A DNA stretch of 64,000 bases from positions 1 through 64,000 of the forward strand of contig JBFJPL010000009.1 of NCBI GenBank assembly GCA_041617155.1, written 5' to 3'. The notes below the pieces were generated by a model that was given only the letters and a program-made list of their open reading frames with translations, made no database searches and had not been told where the DNA came from. Positions 9,337 to 17,542 of the stretch are shown here, one piece after another. Numbering within the stretch: the first letter of the stretch is position 1; every line of letters starts with the position of its first letter. This DNA is from CAMYKD01 sp041617155 (GTDB lineage Bacteria; Pseudomonadota; Alphaproteobacteria; Kiloniellales; JAKSDN01). The position numbers and the translations under genes were made by a program.

Positions 9337-10776
9337 ATGAGCTCCGAGCACCCACGGGTCGTTACCCGCTTCGCGCCCTCGCCCACCGGATTTCTTCATA
9401 TCGGCGGCGCGCGCACCGCCCTTTTCAACTGGCTTTACGCGCGCCATCACGGCGGTCAATTCCGGCTGCGAATCGAAGACACCGATCGCAAGCGCTCGAC
9501 ACCGGAAGCCATGGCGGCGATCCTCGAGGGTCTCAAGTGGCTGGAGCTGGATTGGGCCGGCGAAGTGGTCTACCAGTCGAAGCGCGCCGAGCGACATGCG
9601 GCATGCGCCCGCCAGCTTCTGGCCGACGGCAAGGCCTATCGTTGCTTCTGCACGCCCGAGGAATTGGCGGAGATGCGCGACAAGGCACGCGCCGAGGGAC
9701 GCACCATGCTCTATGACGGTCGGTGGCGCGACCGCGACCCGTCCGAAGCTCCGTCTGGCGTCGACCCGGTGATCCGCCTGAAGGCGCCGCGGGACGGCGA
9801 TACCGTGATCGACGACCTGGTGCAGGGCCGGGTCACCGTGGCCAACGGGCAACTCGACGATATGGTCCTGCTGCGGGCAGACGACACGCCAACCTACATG
9901 CTCTCGGTGGTGGTGGACGACCACGACATGGAAGTCAGCCACGTGATCCGCGGCGACGATCACCTGACCAACGCCTTCCGTCAGACGCTCCTGTACCAGG
10001 CGCTCGGTTGGCAAGCCCCGGCCTTCGCGCACATCCCCCTGATCCACGGGCCGGACGGCAAGAAGCTGTCCAAGCGCCACGGCGCGCTGGGTGTCGAGGC
10101 TTACCGGGACATGGGCTATCTGCCCGAGGCCTTGCGCAACTATCTGCTGCGGCTCGGTTGGTCGCATGGCGACGACGAGATCATCTCGACGACGCAGGCG
10201 ATCGAGTGGTTCGACCTCGATGCCGTGGGCCGGGGGCCCGCGCGCTTCGATTTCGATAAGCTGGACAATCTGAACGGCCACTACATTCGTGAATCCGACG
10301 ATGGGCGTCTCGTCGTGCTGCTCCGCGATCTGATCACCGAGAACCTGGGCCGGCCGCTCGACGATGTCGCCCTGGCCCGCCTGAACAAGGGCATGGCCAG
10401 TCTGAAGGCACGCGCAAAAACCCTCAATGAATTGGCCGCCAACGCGGCCTTCTACGTTACCGATCGGCCCCTCGGCCTGAACGACAAGGCCGCGAAGCTG
10501 CTATCCGGAGACGCGCCGCGACTTCTCGCCGGATTGCTGCCGGAGTTGGCGTCACAGGAGGATTGGTCCGACGCGTCGCTGGAGGCCGTCGTGCGCGGCT
10601 ATGCCGAGCGGCAGGGTGTCAAATTGGGACAGGTAGCCCAACCTCTGCGCGCCGCGCTGACCGGCTCCAATACATCGCCGGGCATATTCGAGATCATGAG
10701 CATTCTCGGACGCGCGGAGTCGCTCGGCCGAATCGGCGATCAGGTCGGCGACACCGAGACATCGACAAGGGCCTGA
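9337..10776 (+). CDS. gltX: Glutamyl-tRNA synthetase (GltX)
   Basis: GluRS charges tRNA-Glu and supplies Glu-tRNA to translation and haem synthesis. The 479-residue class I enzyme has VVTRFAPSPTGFLHIGGARTALFNW (HIGH), RIEDTD, and KLSKRHGALGVEAY (KMSKS) about residue 247, followed by the helical anticodon-binding domain. It is clearly distinct from the preceding GlnRS. A discriminating or non-discriminating specificity cannot be read from the sequence; the adjacent GlnRS makes a discriminating enzyme more likely. Confidence 0.97.
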   Translation: MSSEHPRVVTRFAPSPTGFLHIGGARTALFNWLYARHHGGQFRLRIEDTDRKRSTPEAMAAILEGLKWLELDWAGEVVYQSKRAERHAACARQLLADGKAYRCFCTPEELAEMRDKARAEGRTMLYDGRWRDRDPSEAPSGVDPVIRLKAPRDGDTVIDDLVQGRVTVANGQLDDMVLLRADDTPTYMLSVVVDDHDMEVSHVIRGDDHLTNAFRQTLLYQALGWQAPAFAHIPLIHGPDGKKLSKRHGALGVEAYRDMGYLPEALRNYLLRLGWSHGDDEIISTTQAIEWFDLDAVGRGPARFDFDKLDNLNGHYIRESDDGRLVVLLRDLITENLGRPLDDVALARLNKGMASLKARAKTLNELAANAAFYVTDRPLGLNDKAAKLLSGDAPRLLAGLLPELASQEDWSDASLEAVVRGYAERQGVKLGQVAQPLRAALTGSNTSPGIFEIMSILGRAESLGRIGDQVGDTETSTRA

Positions 10777-10805
10777 TTGATCGAATGGCTCTGAAGGACT
10801 ATGCT
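10777..10805 (+). promoter_or_regulatory. Candidate sigma-70 promoter of gltA
   Basis: TTGATC (10777-10782) and TATGCT (10800-10805) are separated by exactly 17 bases and lie between the gltX stop and the gltA ribosome-binding site (AAAGGACC, about 10835). Spacing and position fit, but the match is by eye only. Confidence 0.4.
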
Positions 10806-10846
10806 GCGCAAGAAAAATCAACTCGACCGCGTATAAAGGACCGAGT

Positions 10847-12160
10847 ATGAACGACACCAAATCAACGGCCGGCGGCACAATCACCCTCACCGACAATAGG
10901 TCTGGCTCGACCTGGGAACTTCCCGTTATCGACGGGACCGAAGGACCGAGCGTGGTGGACGTTCGCAAATTCTATGCGGACACCGACATGTTCACCTACG
11001 ACCCTGGCTTTACTTCTACTGGTAGTTGTGAATCTAAGATTACCTACATTGACGGCGAAAAGGGGGTTTTGCTGCACCGCGGGTATCGCATCGAGGATCT
11101 TGCCGAGCACAGCGACTTCATGGACGTCTGTTCCTTGCTGCTCTACGGCGGGCTGCCCAATGCCAAGCAAAAGGCGGACTTCGAGAAGTCGATCACCTAT
11201 CACACCATGCTGCACGAGCAGCTCAACTACCTCTATCGCGGATTTCGACGCGACGCGCACCCCATGGCGATCATGGTCGGTGTGGTCGGCGCGCTCTCCG
11301 CCTTCTATCACGATTCGACCGATATCACGGACCCCCGTCAGCGCATGGTGGCCTCGCACCGGCTGATCGCAAAGATGCCGACGATCGCGGCCTGGGCCTA
11401 CAAGTATTCGCTCGGCCAACCCTTCGTGTATCCGCGCAACGATTTGCGGTACGCCGAGAACTTTCTGTACATGGTATTCTCGGTGCCTTGCGAGGAATAC
11501 AAGGTCAGCCAGGTTCTGTCTCGGGCGATGGACCGTATTTTCATCCTACATGCCGATCACGAGCAAAACGCCTCGACCTCGACCGTCCGGATCGCCGGGT
11601 CGAGTGGCGCCAATCCCTTTGCCTGCATCGCCGCGGGCATCGCCTCGCTGTGGGGCCCGGCGCATGGCGGGGCCAACGAGGCCGTGCTCAAGATGCTGCA
11701 GGAGATCGGCCACAAGGACCGCATTCCCGAGTTCGTCGAACGCGCCAAGGACCGCAACGACCCCTTCCGCCTCATGGGCTTCGGCCACCGGGTTTACAAG
11801 AACTACGACCCGCGGGCGACCGTCATGCGCAAATCATGCCACGAGGTTCTGCAAGAGCTCGGGCTCGACGACCCCTTGCTCGATCTGGCCATGGAGCTGG
11901 AGCGGATCGCCCTGGAAGATGCGTATTTCGCGGAGAAAAAGCTATTTCCGAACGTCGACTTCTATTCCGGCATCATCCTCAAGGCCATGGGCTTTCCGAC
12001 CTCCATGTTCACCGTGCTCTTCGCGGTGGCGCGCACGGTTGGCTGGGTCGCTCAGTGGAAGGAAATGATCGAGGATCCGAACCAAAAGATCAGCCGCCCC
12101 CGCCAGCTCTATACCGGCGAGCGGCAACGGGAATACGTGCCGGTCGCTAAACGCGAATAA
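10847..12160 (+). CDS. gltA: Citrate synthase, type II (GltA)
   Basis: Citrate synthase condenses oxaloacetate and acetyl-CoA to open the TCA cycle. The 437-residue protein is the longer gram-negative type with an N-terminal beta domain (ITLTDNRSGSTWELPVIDGT). Catalytic residues sit in WGPAHGGANEAVLKML, MGFGHRVYKNYDPRA and NVDFYSGIILKAMG. It has its own ribosome-binding site 70 bases after gltX. Codons 55-71 (about 11009-11059) are unusually AT-rich: 20 of 51 bases are G or C, in a gene that is otherwise GC-rich. Confidence 0.98.
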   Translation: MNDTKSTAGGTITLTDNRSGSTWELPVIDGTEGPSVVDVRKFYADTDMFTYDPGFTSTGSCESKITYIDGEKGVLLHRGYRIEDLAEHSDFMDVCSLLLYGGLPNAKQKADFEKSITYHTMLHEQLNYLYRGFRRDAHPMAIMVGVVGALSAFYHDSTDITDPRQRMVASHRLIAKMPTIAAWAYKYSLGQPFVYPRNDLRYAENFLYMVFSVPCEEYKVSQVLSRAMDRIFILHADHEQNASTSTVRIAGSSGANPFACIAAGIASLWGPAHGGANEAVLKMLQEIGHKDRIPEFVERAKDRNDPFRLMGFGHRVYKNYDPRATVMRKSCHEVLQELGLDDPLLDLAMELERIALEDAYFAEKKLFPNVDFYSGIILKAMGFPTSMFTVLFAVARTVGWVAQWKEMIEDPNQKISRPRQLYTGERQREYVPVAKRE

Positions 12161-12230
12161 CCGCTGTTGCGCTTGCGGCCCGCCGCGGCCAGCTGACCCG
12201 TCTGGCATTCACACGGACCAAGTATCCGAA

Positions 12231-12638
12231 TCAGCTACGCTCGATCAACTCGATCTTGTAGCCGTCGGGATCCTCGACGAAGGCGATTACGCTGCCGCCG
12301 TGCTTCATGGGCCCGGGTGGACGCGGGATCTTGACCCCTTCCTTGGCAAGTTCCTCGCAAGTGCCATAGATGTCCGGCACGCCGACCGCCAAGTGGCCAA
12401 AGCCGCTGCCGAGGTCATAGGGCTCTTCCTGGCCCCAGTTGTGGGTCAATTCGATCACCGTATCGCTCGCCTCATCGCCGTAGCCGACGAAGGCCAGGGT
12501 GAACTCACCCGAGGGGTAGTCCTTGCGCCGAAGCAGCTTCATGCCCAACAGGCGGGTGTAGAAGTCGATCGATTTGTCGAGATCCTTGACTCGGACCATG
12601 GTGTGCAGAAGTCGGAAGGCACTGGTATCGCTGGTCAT
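12231..12638 (-). CDS. gloA: Glyoxalase I, lactoylglutathione lyase (GloA)
   Basis: Glyoxalase I isomerises the methylglyoxal-glutathione adduct to S-lactoylglutathione, a detoxification step. The 135-residue protein has the family start RLLHTMVRVKDLDKSIDFYTRLLGMKLLRR, metal-ligand regions around His11 and ELTHNWG, and a late GHLAVGVPD with IPRPPGPMKHG. The ATG has a strong GGAGG site. It overlaps the lpxB stop by four bases (ATGA), so it is the last gene of the long leftward envelope block. Its link to lipid A genes looks positional rather than functional. Confidence 0.96.
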   Translation of the reverse strand: MTSDTSAFRLLHTMVRVKDLDKSIDFYTRLLGMKLLRRKDYPSGEFTLAFVGYGDEASDTVIELTHNWGQEEPYDLGSGFGHLAVGVPDIYGTCEELAKEGVKIPRPPGPMKHGGSVIAFVEDPDGYKIELIERS

Positions 12639-13855
12639 GTTTCCTCCTTGAATTTGGCATCATTATAGGGGCTCGCGGCCGAGCCGCCAGATCGGATCAC
12701 CGAGAGAATGGTTTCGGCGGCCCGGTGGCTGGGTGCCGGACCACCCAAGCCGAGCCGCCGGGCCGCACGGGTGCAGCCTTCGAGTTGTTGCCGCCGGGCC
12801 GCCGGATCGTCGAGCAGCCGTTCCAAAGCTGACGCTAGGCTTCGCCCCGTGCAGCGCTCCTGCAACAGCTCGGGCTGCAACTCCTCACCCACGACCAGGT
12901 TTGGCAGGCTGACGTAATCGACCTTGATCAGGCGCCTGGCCAGAAACGCGCTCAGCGGGTTGACCCGGTAGGCAATTACCGCCGGTACTCCGGCAACGGC
13001 AAGCTCGACGGCCACCGTGCCCGAAGCGGCAAGAGCCAGGTCGGCTGCGGCGAACGCCCGGTACTTGGCATGGCAACCCACGGCCACTGTCACCTGCACG
13101 GGCCAAGTCTGGACGACTTGACGCAACAGATCTTCGACGCCACTCACAGTCGGTACCACAGCATGCAAGCCGGCGCGGCGTTCCGTCATGAGGCGCAAGG
13201 CCCGGCTGAAGTCGGGTGCCAACCGGGCAACCTCGGCGCGGCGGCTGCCGGGCAGAACACAGATGAGTGTCGCGTCAGCCGGTATCCCCTGTGCGCGACG
13301 AAAGGCGGCGCCCTCGCTTGGCGGCAAGACCTCTGCCTCGACCGCGGGATGGCCAACGAAGGTGGTGGCCAGACCGTACTTCTCGAAATACGGCGGCTCG
13401 AAGGGCAGTAAAGCGATCAAGTGGTCGAGGTATCCGGCAATCTGTCGAGCCCGCCATGGCTTCCAGGCCCAAACCGAGGGGGCGACATAGTGGATCAAGG
13501 GATAGCCTCGGCCCTTCAAACGCCGACTTACGCGGAGCGTGAAAGCCGGCGAATCGATCGTGACGAGGGCGTCGGGCCGGGCCGCTTCGACCGCGGTCAC
13601 TGTCTGTTCGAAACGCCGGCGGATGTTGCGGATGTGAGGTAGAACTTCGACCAGGCCCATGACCGAAAGCTCACCGATTGGGAACAGGCTCCGCAGGCCC
13701 TCGGCCGACATGAGTGCGCCACCGACCCCAGCGAAGCGGACCCGGCCGCCGGTCGCCGCTTTTAACGCGGCCATCAGGCGCGCACCCAAGAGGTCACCCG
13801 ACGGCTCGCCAGCGATCAGAAAGATAAGCGGCCCCTGTTCGCCGCCATCGGTCAT
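12635..13855 (-). CDS. lpxB: Lipid-A-disaccharide synthase (LpxB)
   Basis: LpxB joins 2,3-diacylglucosamine 1-phosphate to UDP-2,3-diacylglucosamine, giving the disaccharide core of lipid A at the inner face of the cytoplasmic membrane. The 406-residue GT19-family protein begins with LIFLIAGEPSGDLLGARLM and has YVAPSVWAWKPWRARQIA and VLPGSRRAEVARLAP. It overlaps lpxI by four bases upstream and gloA by four bases downstream. Length is slightly above the E. coli enzyme, with a short C-terminal extension. Confidence 0.98.
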   Translation of the reverse strand: MTDGGEQGPLIFLIAGEPSGDLLGARLMAALKAATGGRVRFAGVGGALMSAEGLRSLFPIGELSVMGLVEVLPHIRNIRRRFEQTVTAVEAARPDALVTIDSPAFTLRVSRRLKGRGYPLIHYVAPSVWAWKPWRARQIAGYLDHLIALLPFEPPYFEKYGLATTFVGHPAVEAEVLPPSEGAAFRRAQGIPADATLICVLPGSRRAEVARLAPDFSRALRLMTERRAGLHAVVPTVSGVEDLLRQVVQTWPVQVTVAVGCHAKYRAFAAADLALAASGTVAVELAVAGVPAVIAYRVNPLSAFLARRLIKVDYVSLPNLVVGEELQPELLQERCTGRSLASALERLLDDPAARRQQLEGCTRAARRLGLGGPAPSHRAAETILSVIRSGGSAASPYNDAKFKEET

Positions 13856-14673
13856 GGTGAGAGAGCTATCCCGACGACGAAAAGTTCCGCCTCGTCGGCC
13901 GTCTTGACCACCTCGCCGGCATCGACGACAAGGGCCCCGCCCGCCTCGACCGCGATGCCGCGAAGGCCGGCCGCCGACGCGTTTTCGACCGTCCGGGCCC
14001 CAATCGTCGGCAGATCGACGCGGCCTTCCTGGCCCGGCTTCCTGATCTTTAGCAGAATGCCGCCAGGGCCTTGGCGCCGCAGATCGGCACAGCGACGGAG
14101 CAGCGCGTCGGTGCCTTCGACGGCTTCGACACCCAACACGATACCCTGTTGTACGACAACCGCCTGGCCAACATCCGCCGCTCCCAGCGCCCGAGCGACC
14201 ACAACGGCGCGATCGATGTCGCCGCGGGCCAACTCGTCCGGTTCGAGTTGGCTGTATGACTTCGCCTCAGCCAGCAAATGGCCCATGACGTCGTCGATAC
14301 CGATCACGCGAAATCCTTCTTGCTCCAGCAGTTCGATCACCGCCTTGAGCAGGCCATCATCGCCCAGCGCCCGGGCGCCGGCCTTGGCGAGCATCTGCGC
14401 TGCCCGAAAATCGGGCCTGAGTTCGCCAAGGCTGGGCCGATCTATGGGGCCGGCCATGACCAGTTCGACGGCCCCGGCCCGCTTGAGCGCCTCGATCGCC
14501 TTGCCGGCCGCTCCCAGTCGCACCCAAGCGTGATCGGACCCGGCAAGCGTCGCCGGATCGGTATGACCTTCGAAGGCCAACACGAATATCGGGCGGCGAT
14601 CTTTTTGGCAGGTCCGGATCAACTGGCCCGGCAGCTCGCCGCTGCCCGCGAGGATGCCGAGCTTAGCCGTCAT
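13852..14673 (-). CDS. lpxI: UDP-2,3-diacylglucosamine pyrophosphatase (LpxI)
   Basis: LpxI hydrolyses UDP-2,3-diacylglucosamine to lipid X and UMP, replacing the unrelated LpxH. The 273-residue protein shows the family start KLGILAGSGELPGQLIRTC and the later LLKIRKPGQEGRVDLPTIG, with a conserved Asp in VDLPTIG. It sits between lpxA and lpxB, the usual place in alphaproteobacteria, and overlaps lpxA by 11 bases and lpxB by four. Confidence 0.96.
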   Translation of the reverse strand: MTAKLGILAGSGELPGQLIRTCQKDRRPIFVLAFEGHTDPATLAGSDHAWVRLGAAGKAIEALKRAGAVELVMAGPIDRPSLGELRPDFRAAQMLAKAGARALGDDGLLKAVIELLEQEGFRVIGIDDVMGHLLAEAKSYSQLEPDELARGDIDRAVVVARALGAADVGQAVVVQQGIVLGVEAVEGTDALLRRCADLRRQGPGGILLKIRKPGQEGRVDLPTIGARTVENASAAGLRGIAVEAGGALVVDAGEVVKTADEAELFVVGIALSP

Positions 14674-15463
14674 GCTCGGGTTTCGGTTTGCACAGGGCGC
14701 GTGACGATTCGTAGCGCAGGAAGTTCAGCAGTTCGTGGACCGGCGCATTGTGCGCGAATCGCCGCTCGACCTCGTTCAGGCGCTCGGCCATCGTCCGGTC
14801 GCCGGCGAACAGAGTGTCGTAGGCGGCGCGCAGGGACTGAATGTCATCGCGGGAAAAGCCACCGCGTTTCAGACCGACCACGTTCAAGCCGTTGAGCGCG
14901 GCCCGGTCGCCCATGACCAGGCCGTAGGGGATGACGTCGTGCTCGACTCCCGACATGCCACCCACCATGGCCCGGCGACCGATCCGCACGAACTGATGCA
15001 CGGCGGACAGCCCGCCGATGATGGCATCGTCCTCGACCACGACGTGACCGGCCAAGGTTGCGTTGTTGGCCATGATCACCCGGTCGCCAATCTGGCAGTC
15101 GTGCGCGACATGGGCGCCCATCATGAACAGGCACCCCGCGCCGACGCGGGTCACCAGACCGCCGCCCTTGGTGCCCGGATTCATGGTCACATGCTCTCGA
15201 ATCTTATTGTCGGGACCGATCGACAGCTCGGACTTCTCGCCGGCATATTTCAAGTCCTGCGGCGGGTGGCCGATCGACGCGAAGGGAAAGATCTCGCATC
15301 GCTCCCCAACTCGGGTCCTGCCCTCGACCACCACATGGCTGTGCAGGACGACACCATCGCCCAGGGTGACTTCGGGTCCGACCACGCAGAAGGGCCCGAC
15401 CCGCACTCTTTTACCCAACTTAGCTTCGGAGGCGACAACCGCGCTCGAATGGATTTCCGCCAT
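14663..15463 (-). CDS. lpxA: UDP-N-acetylglucosamine O-acyltransferase (LpxA)
   Basis: LpxA transfers a 3-hydroxyacyl chain from acyl carrier protein to UDP-GlcNAc, the first step of lipid A synthesis. The 266-residue protein starts MAEIHSSAVVASEAKLG; its ATG overlaps the fabZ stop by one base, so the longer upstream frame is rejected. About ten hexapeptide repeats form the left-handed beta helix (VRVGPFCVVGPEVTLGDGV and onwards), the catalytic His lies in MGAHVAHDCQIGD, and the C-terminal helical domain ends near FLRYESSRALC. Confidence 0.98.
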   Translation of the reverse strand: MAEIHSSAVVASEAKLGKRVRVGPFCVVGPEVTLGDGVVLHSHVVVEGRTRVGERCEIFPFASIGHPPQDLKYAGEKSELSIGPDNKIREHVTMNPGTKGGGLVTRVGAGCLFMMGAHVAHDCQIGDRVIMANNATLAGHVVVEDDAIIGGLSAVHQFVRIGRRAMVGGMSGVEHDVIPYGLVMGDRAALNGLNVVGLKRGGFSRDDIQSLRAAYDTLFAGDRTMAERLNEVERRFAHNAPVHELLNFLRYESSRALCKPKPEHDG

Positions 15464-15933
15464 CAATCGTCCATGATCATGGCTGCAAAACGGGCTTCGG
15501 CCACCAGCGTGCCTTCGACCCGGACCTCGCCGGAAAATTTCCATACGTTGCCCCGGCTGCGCAGTTTGGTGACGTGAACCATGAGCGTATCGCCGGGCAC
15601 CACCGGCTTGCGGAAGCGAGCTTCGTCGATGGTCATGAAGTAGACAAGCTTGCCGGCGGCCTCGCCGGCCAGCGTCTCGACGACCAAGACCGCCGCTGTC
15701 TGTGCCATGGATTCGACGATCAACACGCCCGGCATCACCGGTTGGCGGGGAAAATGACCCTGGAAAAAGGGCTCGTTGATCGTGACGTTCTTGATGCCGA
15801 CGGCGCTCTCGCCGATCTTGACGTCGGTCACTCGATCCACCAACAGAAAGGGATAACGGTGCGGGATCAATTCCATGATCCGCATGATGTCGATTGCCTT
15901 GCTCTCGGCCGGGTGTTGGGGCTGATCGTTCAT
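15463..15933 (-). CDS. fabZ: 3-hydroxyacyl-ACP dehydratase (FabZ)
   Basis: FabZ dehydrates 3-hydroxyacyl-ACP in fatty acid elongation and competes with LpxA and LpxD for the same substrate. The 156-residue hot-dog protein has IMELIPHRYPFLLVDRV and the catalytic segment GHFPRQPVMPGVLIVESMAQ with His and Glu. It overlaps lpxD by four bases (ATGA) and lpxA by one (TGATG). Placing it between the two acyltransferases probably helps balance membrane phospholipid against lipid A. Confidence 0.98.
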   Translation of the reverse strand: MNDQPQHPAESKAIDIMRIMELIPHRYPFLLVDRVTDVKIGESAVGIKNVTINEPFFQGHFPRQPVMPGVLIVESMAQTAAVLVVETLAGEAAGKLVYFMTIDEARFRKPVVPGDTLMVHVTKLRSRGNVWKFSGEVRVEGTLVAEARFAAMIMDD

Positions 15934-16958
15934 CCCTTTTTGCCCTGAGATTTGAGTTGACGTTGCCAGGCGGAAAACAAACGGAAGAAATCCCTAATCG
16001 GCATGGCGGGGCTGCCAAATACTTTCTGACCGGCGGGCACGTCTCGCATGACTCCGCTCTGAGCAGCTATCTGGGCGCCCTGGCCTATGGTTAGATGTCC
16101 CGCCAACCCAGCTTGGGCAGCCAACACGACGTGGCTCTCTAACCGCGTACTGCCGGCGACACCCGATTGCGCCACCAGGACACAGCGTTCTCCTATCTGG
16201 ACGTTGTGCCCGATCTGTACCAGATTATCAATCTTCGAGCCTGATCCGATCGTCGTGTCCGGGCCAGCGCCTCGATCAATCGTCGAGTTGGCGCCGACCT
16301 CCACGTCGTCGCCAAGTATAACCCGGCCAAGTTGAGGCACGTCCAGATAGCCGTCCGGATCCAGGGTAAAACCAAAGCCCCGATTGCCGATCCTTACGCC
16401 GGCGTGCAACTGGCATCGGCTCCCGACAAGGCAATGGCTGAGCGACGCGCCGGGCCCGATTGTCGTGCCCTCGCCAAGCACAACACCGTCGCCAATGACC
16501 ACGTGGCCGGCGATACGGCAATGGGCACCGATGTGGGCACGCGCCCCGACAATGGCGTAAGGGCCCAGATCGACATCTTCGCCAAGCTCGGCCGTTGGGT
16601 CGACGATGGCGGTGTCATGGACAAGCGTGGCCCGCTTCTCAGTTGGATAGAAGGCATTGGCCACCCGGGCATAGGCGCTGTAGGGCGCCGACGACAGCAG
16701 AAGGTCCATGCCCTTGGGTGCGCGTTCGGCATATCGCGGGTCGACGATACAGAGGCCAGCCCCGCTGGTTTCGAATGTCTCGAGGTAGCTTGGGTTGTCC
16801 AGAAAGCTGAGATCCGTCGTGCCGGCATCCTGCAGCGGCGCAACATCGCGGTACAGCTTTGTTCGATCGGCGCCCGCTGAAACCTCCGCTTTGGCGATCG
16901 CGGCCAGCTCTTCGATCTTGAAGGGGCCGGCGACCTGGAAGAAACGCGGATCAGCCAT
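15930..16958 (-). CDS. lpxD: UDP-3-O-acylglucosamine N-acyltransferase (LpxD)
   Basis: LpxD adds the N-linked 3-hydroxyacyl chain in lipid A synthesis. The 342-residue protein has the N-terminal uridine-binding domain (about 1-100, PRFFQVAGPFKIEEL), a long hexapeptide-repeat beta helix (AELGEDVDLGPYAIVGARAHIG and onwards) with the catalytic His in VQIGHNVQIGE, and a C-terminal helix. It starts seven bases after the ompH stop and overlaps fabZ by four bases. Confidence 0.98.
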   Translation of the reverse strand: MADPRFFQVAGPFKIEELAAIAKAEVSAGADRTKLYRDVAPLQDAGTTDLSFLDNPSYLETFETSGAGLCIVDPRYAERAPKGMDLLLSSAPYSAYARVANAFYPTEKRATLVHDTAIVDPTAELGEDVDLGPYAIVGARAHIGAHCRIAGHVVIGDGVVLGEGTTIGPGASLSHCLVGSRCQLHAGVRIGNRGFGFTLDPDGYLDVPQLGRVILGDDVEVGANSTIDRGAGPDTTIGSGSKIDNLVQIGHNVQIGERCVLVAQSGVAGSTRLESHVVLAAQAGLAGHLTIGQGAQIAAQSGVMRDVPAGQKVFGSPAMPIRDFFRLFSAWQRQLKSQGKKG

Positions 16959-16965
16959 GGCCGGT

Positions 16966-17538
16966 TTAGTTCTGCGGCACCGGAACGGAGATCTTGGGTA
17001 GCTTCTTGTTCAGCCTCTTGAGGGCTTCTTCGGTAATTTCGAGCTCCGGTTTGACCAGAACGACGGCACTCTTCTCGACGACCAGCACCGCATTGCGCTC
17101 CCTGGCGATATCCTGGGAGATCTCGACCAACACCGACTGGACCTGCTTCATACCCTGGGCGAACTGCTTTTCCAGAACCTTTCGGCGTCTCTGGACCTCC
17201 CGTTGCAAATTAGCGATTTGTTCCTCGAGTCCACGGCGTTTCTGTGCGAAGGCCTCACTCGACAGGATGGTGCGTTGACGCGCCAGTTCCTTGTCGGCCG
17301 CCCGTAAGGACTCCTCCTGCTTCTGAAGTTCTTCTCGGTAGGTAGAGCGCTGACCATCGATCTGCTTTTGCAAGCCTTTGACAGCCGCCGCTTCGCGGTA
17401 GATCTCTTGCGTATCGATGACGACAATGGCCAGCGGGTCCGCTCCGAGGGCCGGTGACAGCACCGCGGCCAGGAACAAGGACGCAACGATCAGCAAAGAT
17501 CCGGCGGTGCGGAGCAGGCAGGAATGGACCTGTGTCAT
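16966..17538 (-). CDS. ompH: Periplasmic chaperone OmpH/Skp
   Basis: Skp-type chaperones hold unfolded outer-membrane proteins in the periplasm for the BAM complex. The 190-residue protein has a signal peptide ending near ALGADP, a small beta segment (LAIVVIDTQEIYREA), then a long charged coiled-coil (about 70-150, KQIDGQRSTYREELQKQEESL). The ATG at 17538, four bases after the bamA stop, is preferred to a TTG at 17559 that would lie inside bamA. It is coupled to bamA, its functional partner. Confidence 0.95.
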   Translation of the reverse strand: MTQVHSCLLRTAGSLLIVASLFLAAVLSPALGADPLAIVVIDTQEIYREAAAVKGLQKQIDGQRSTYREELQKQEESLRAADKELARQRTILSSEAFAQKRRGLEEQIANLQREVQRRRKVLEKQFAQGMKQVQSVLVEISQDIARERNAVLVVEKSAVVLVKPELEITEEALKRLNKKLPKISVPVPQN

Positions 17539-17542
17539 GTGG

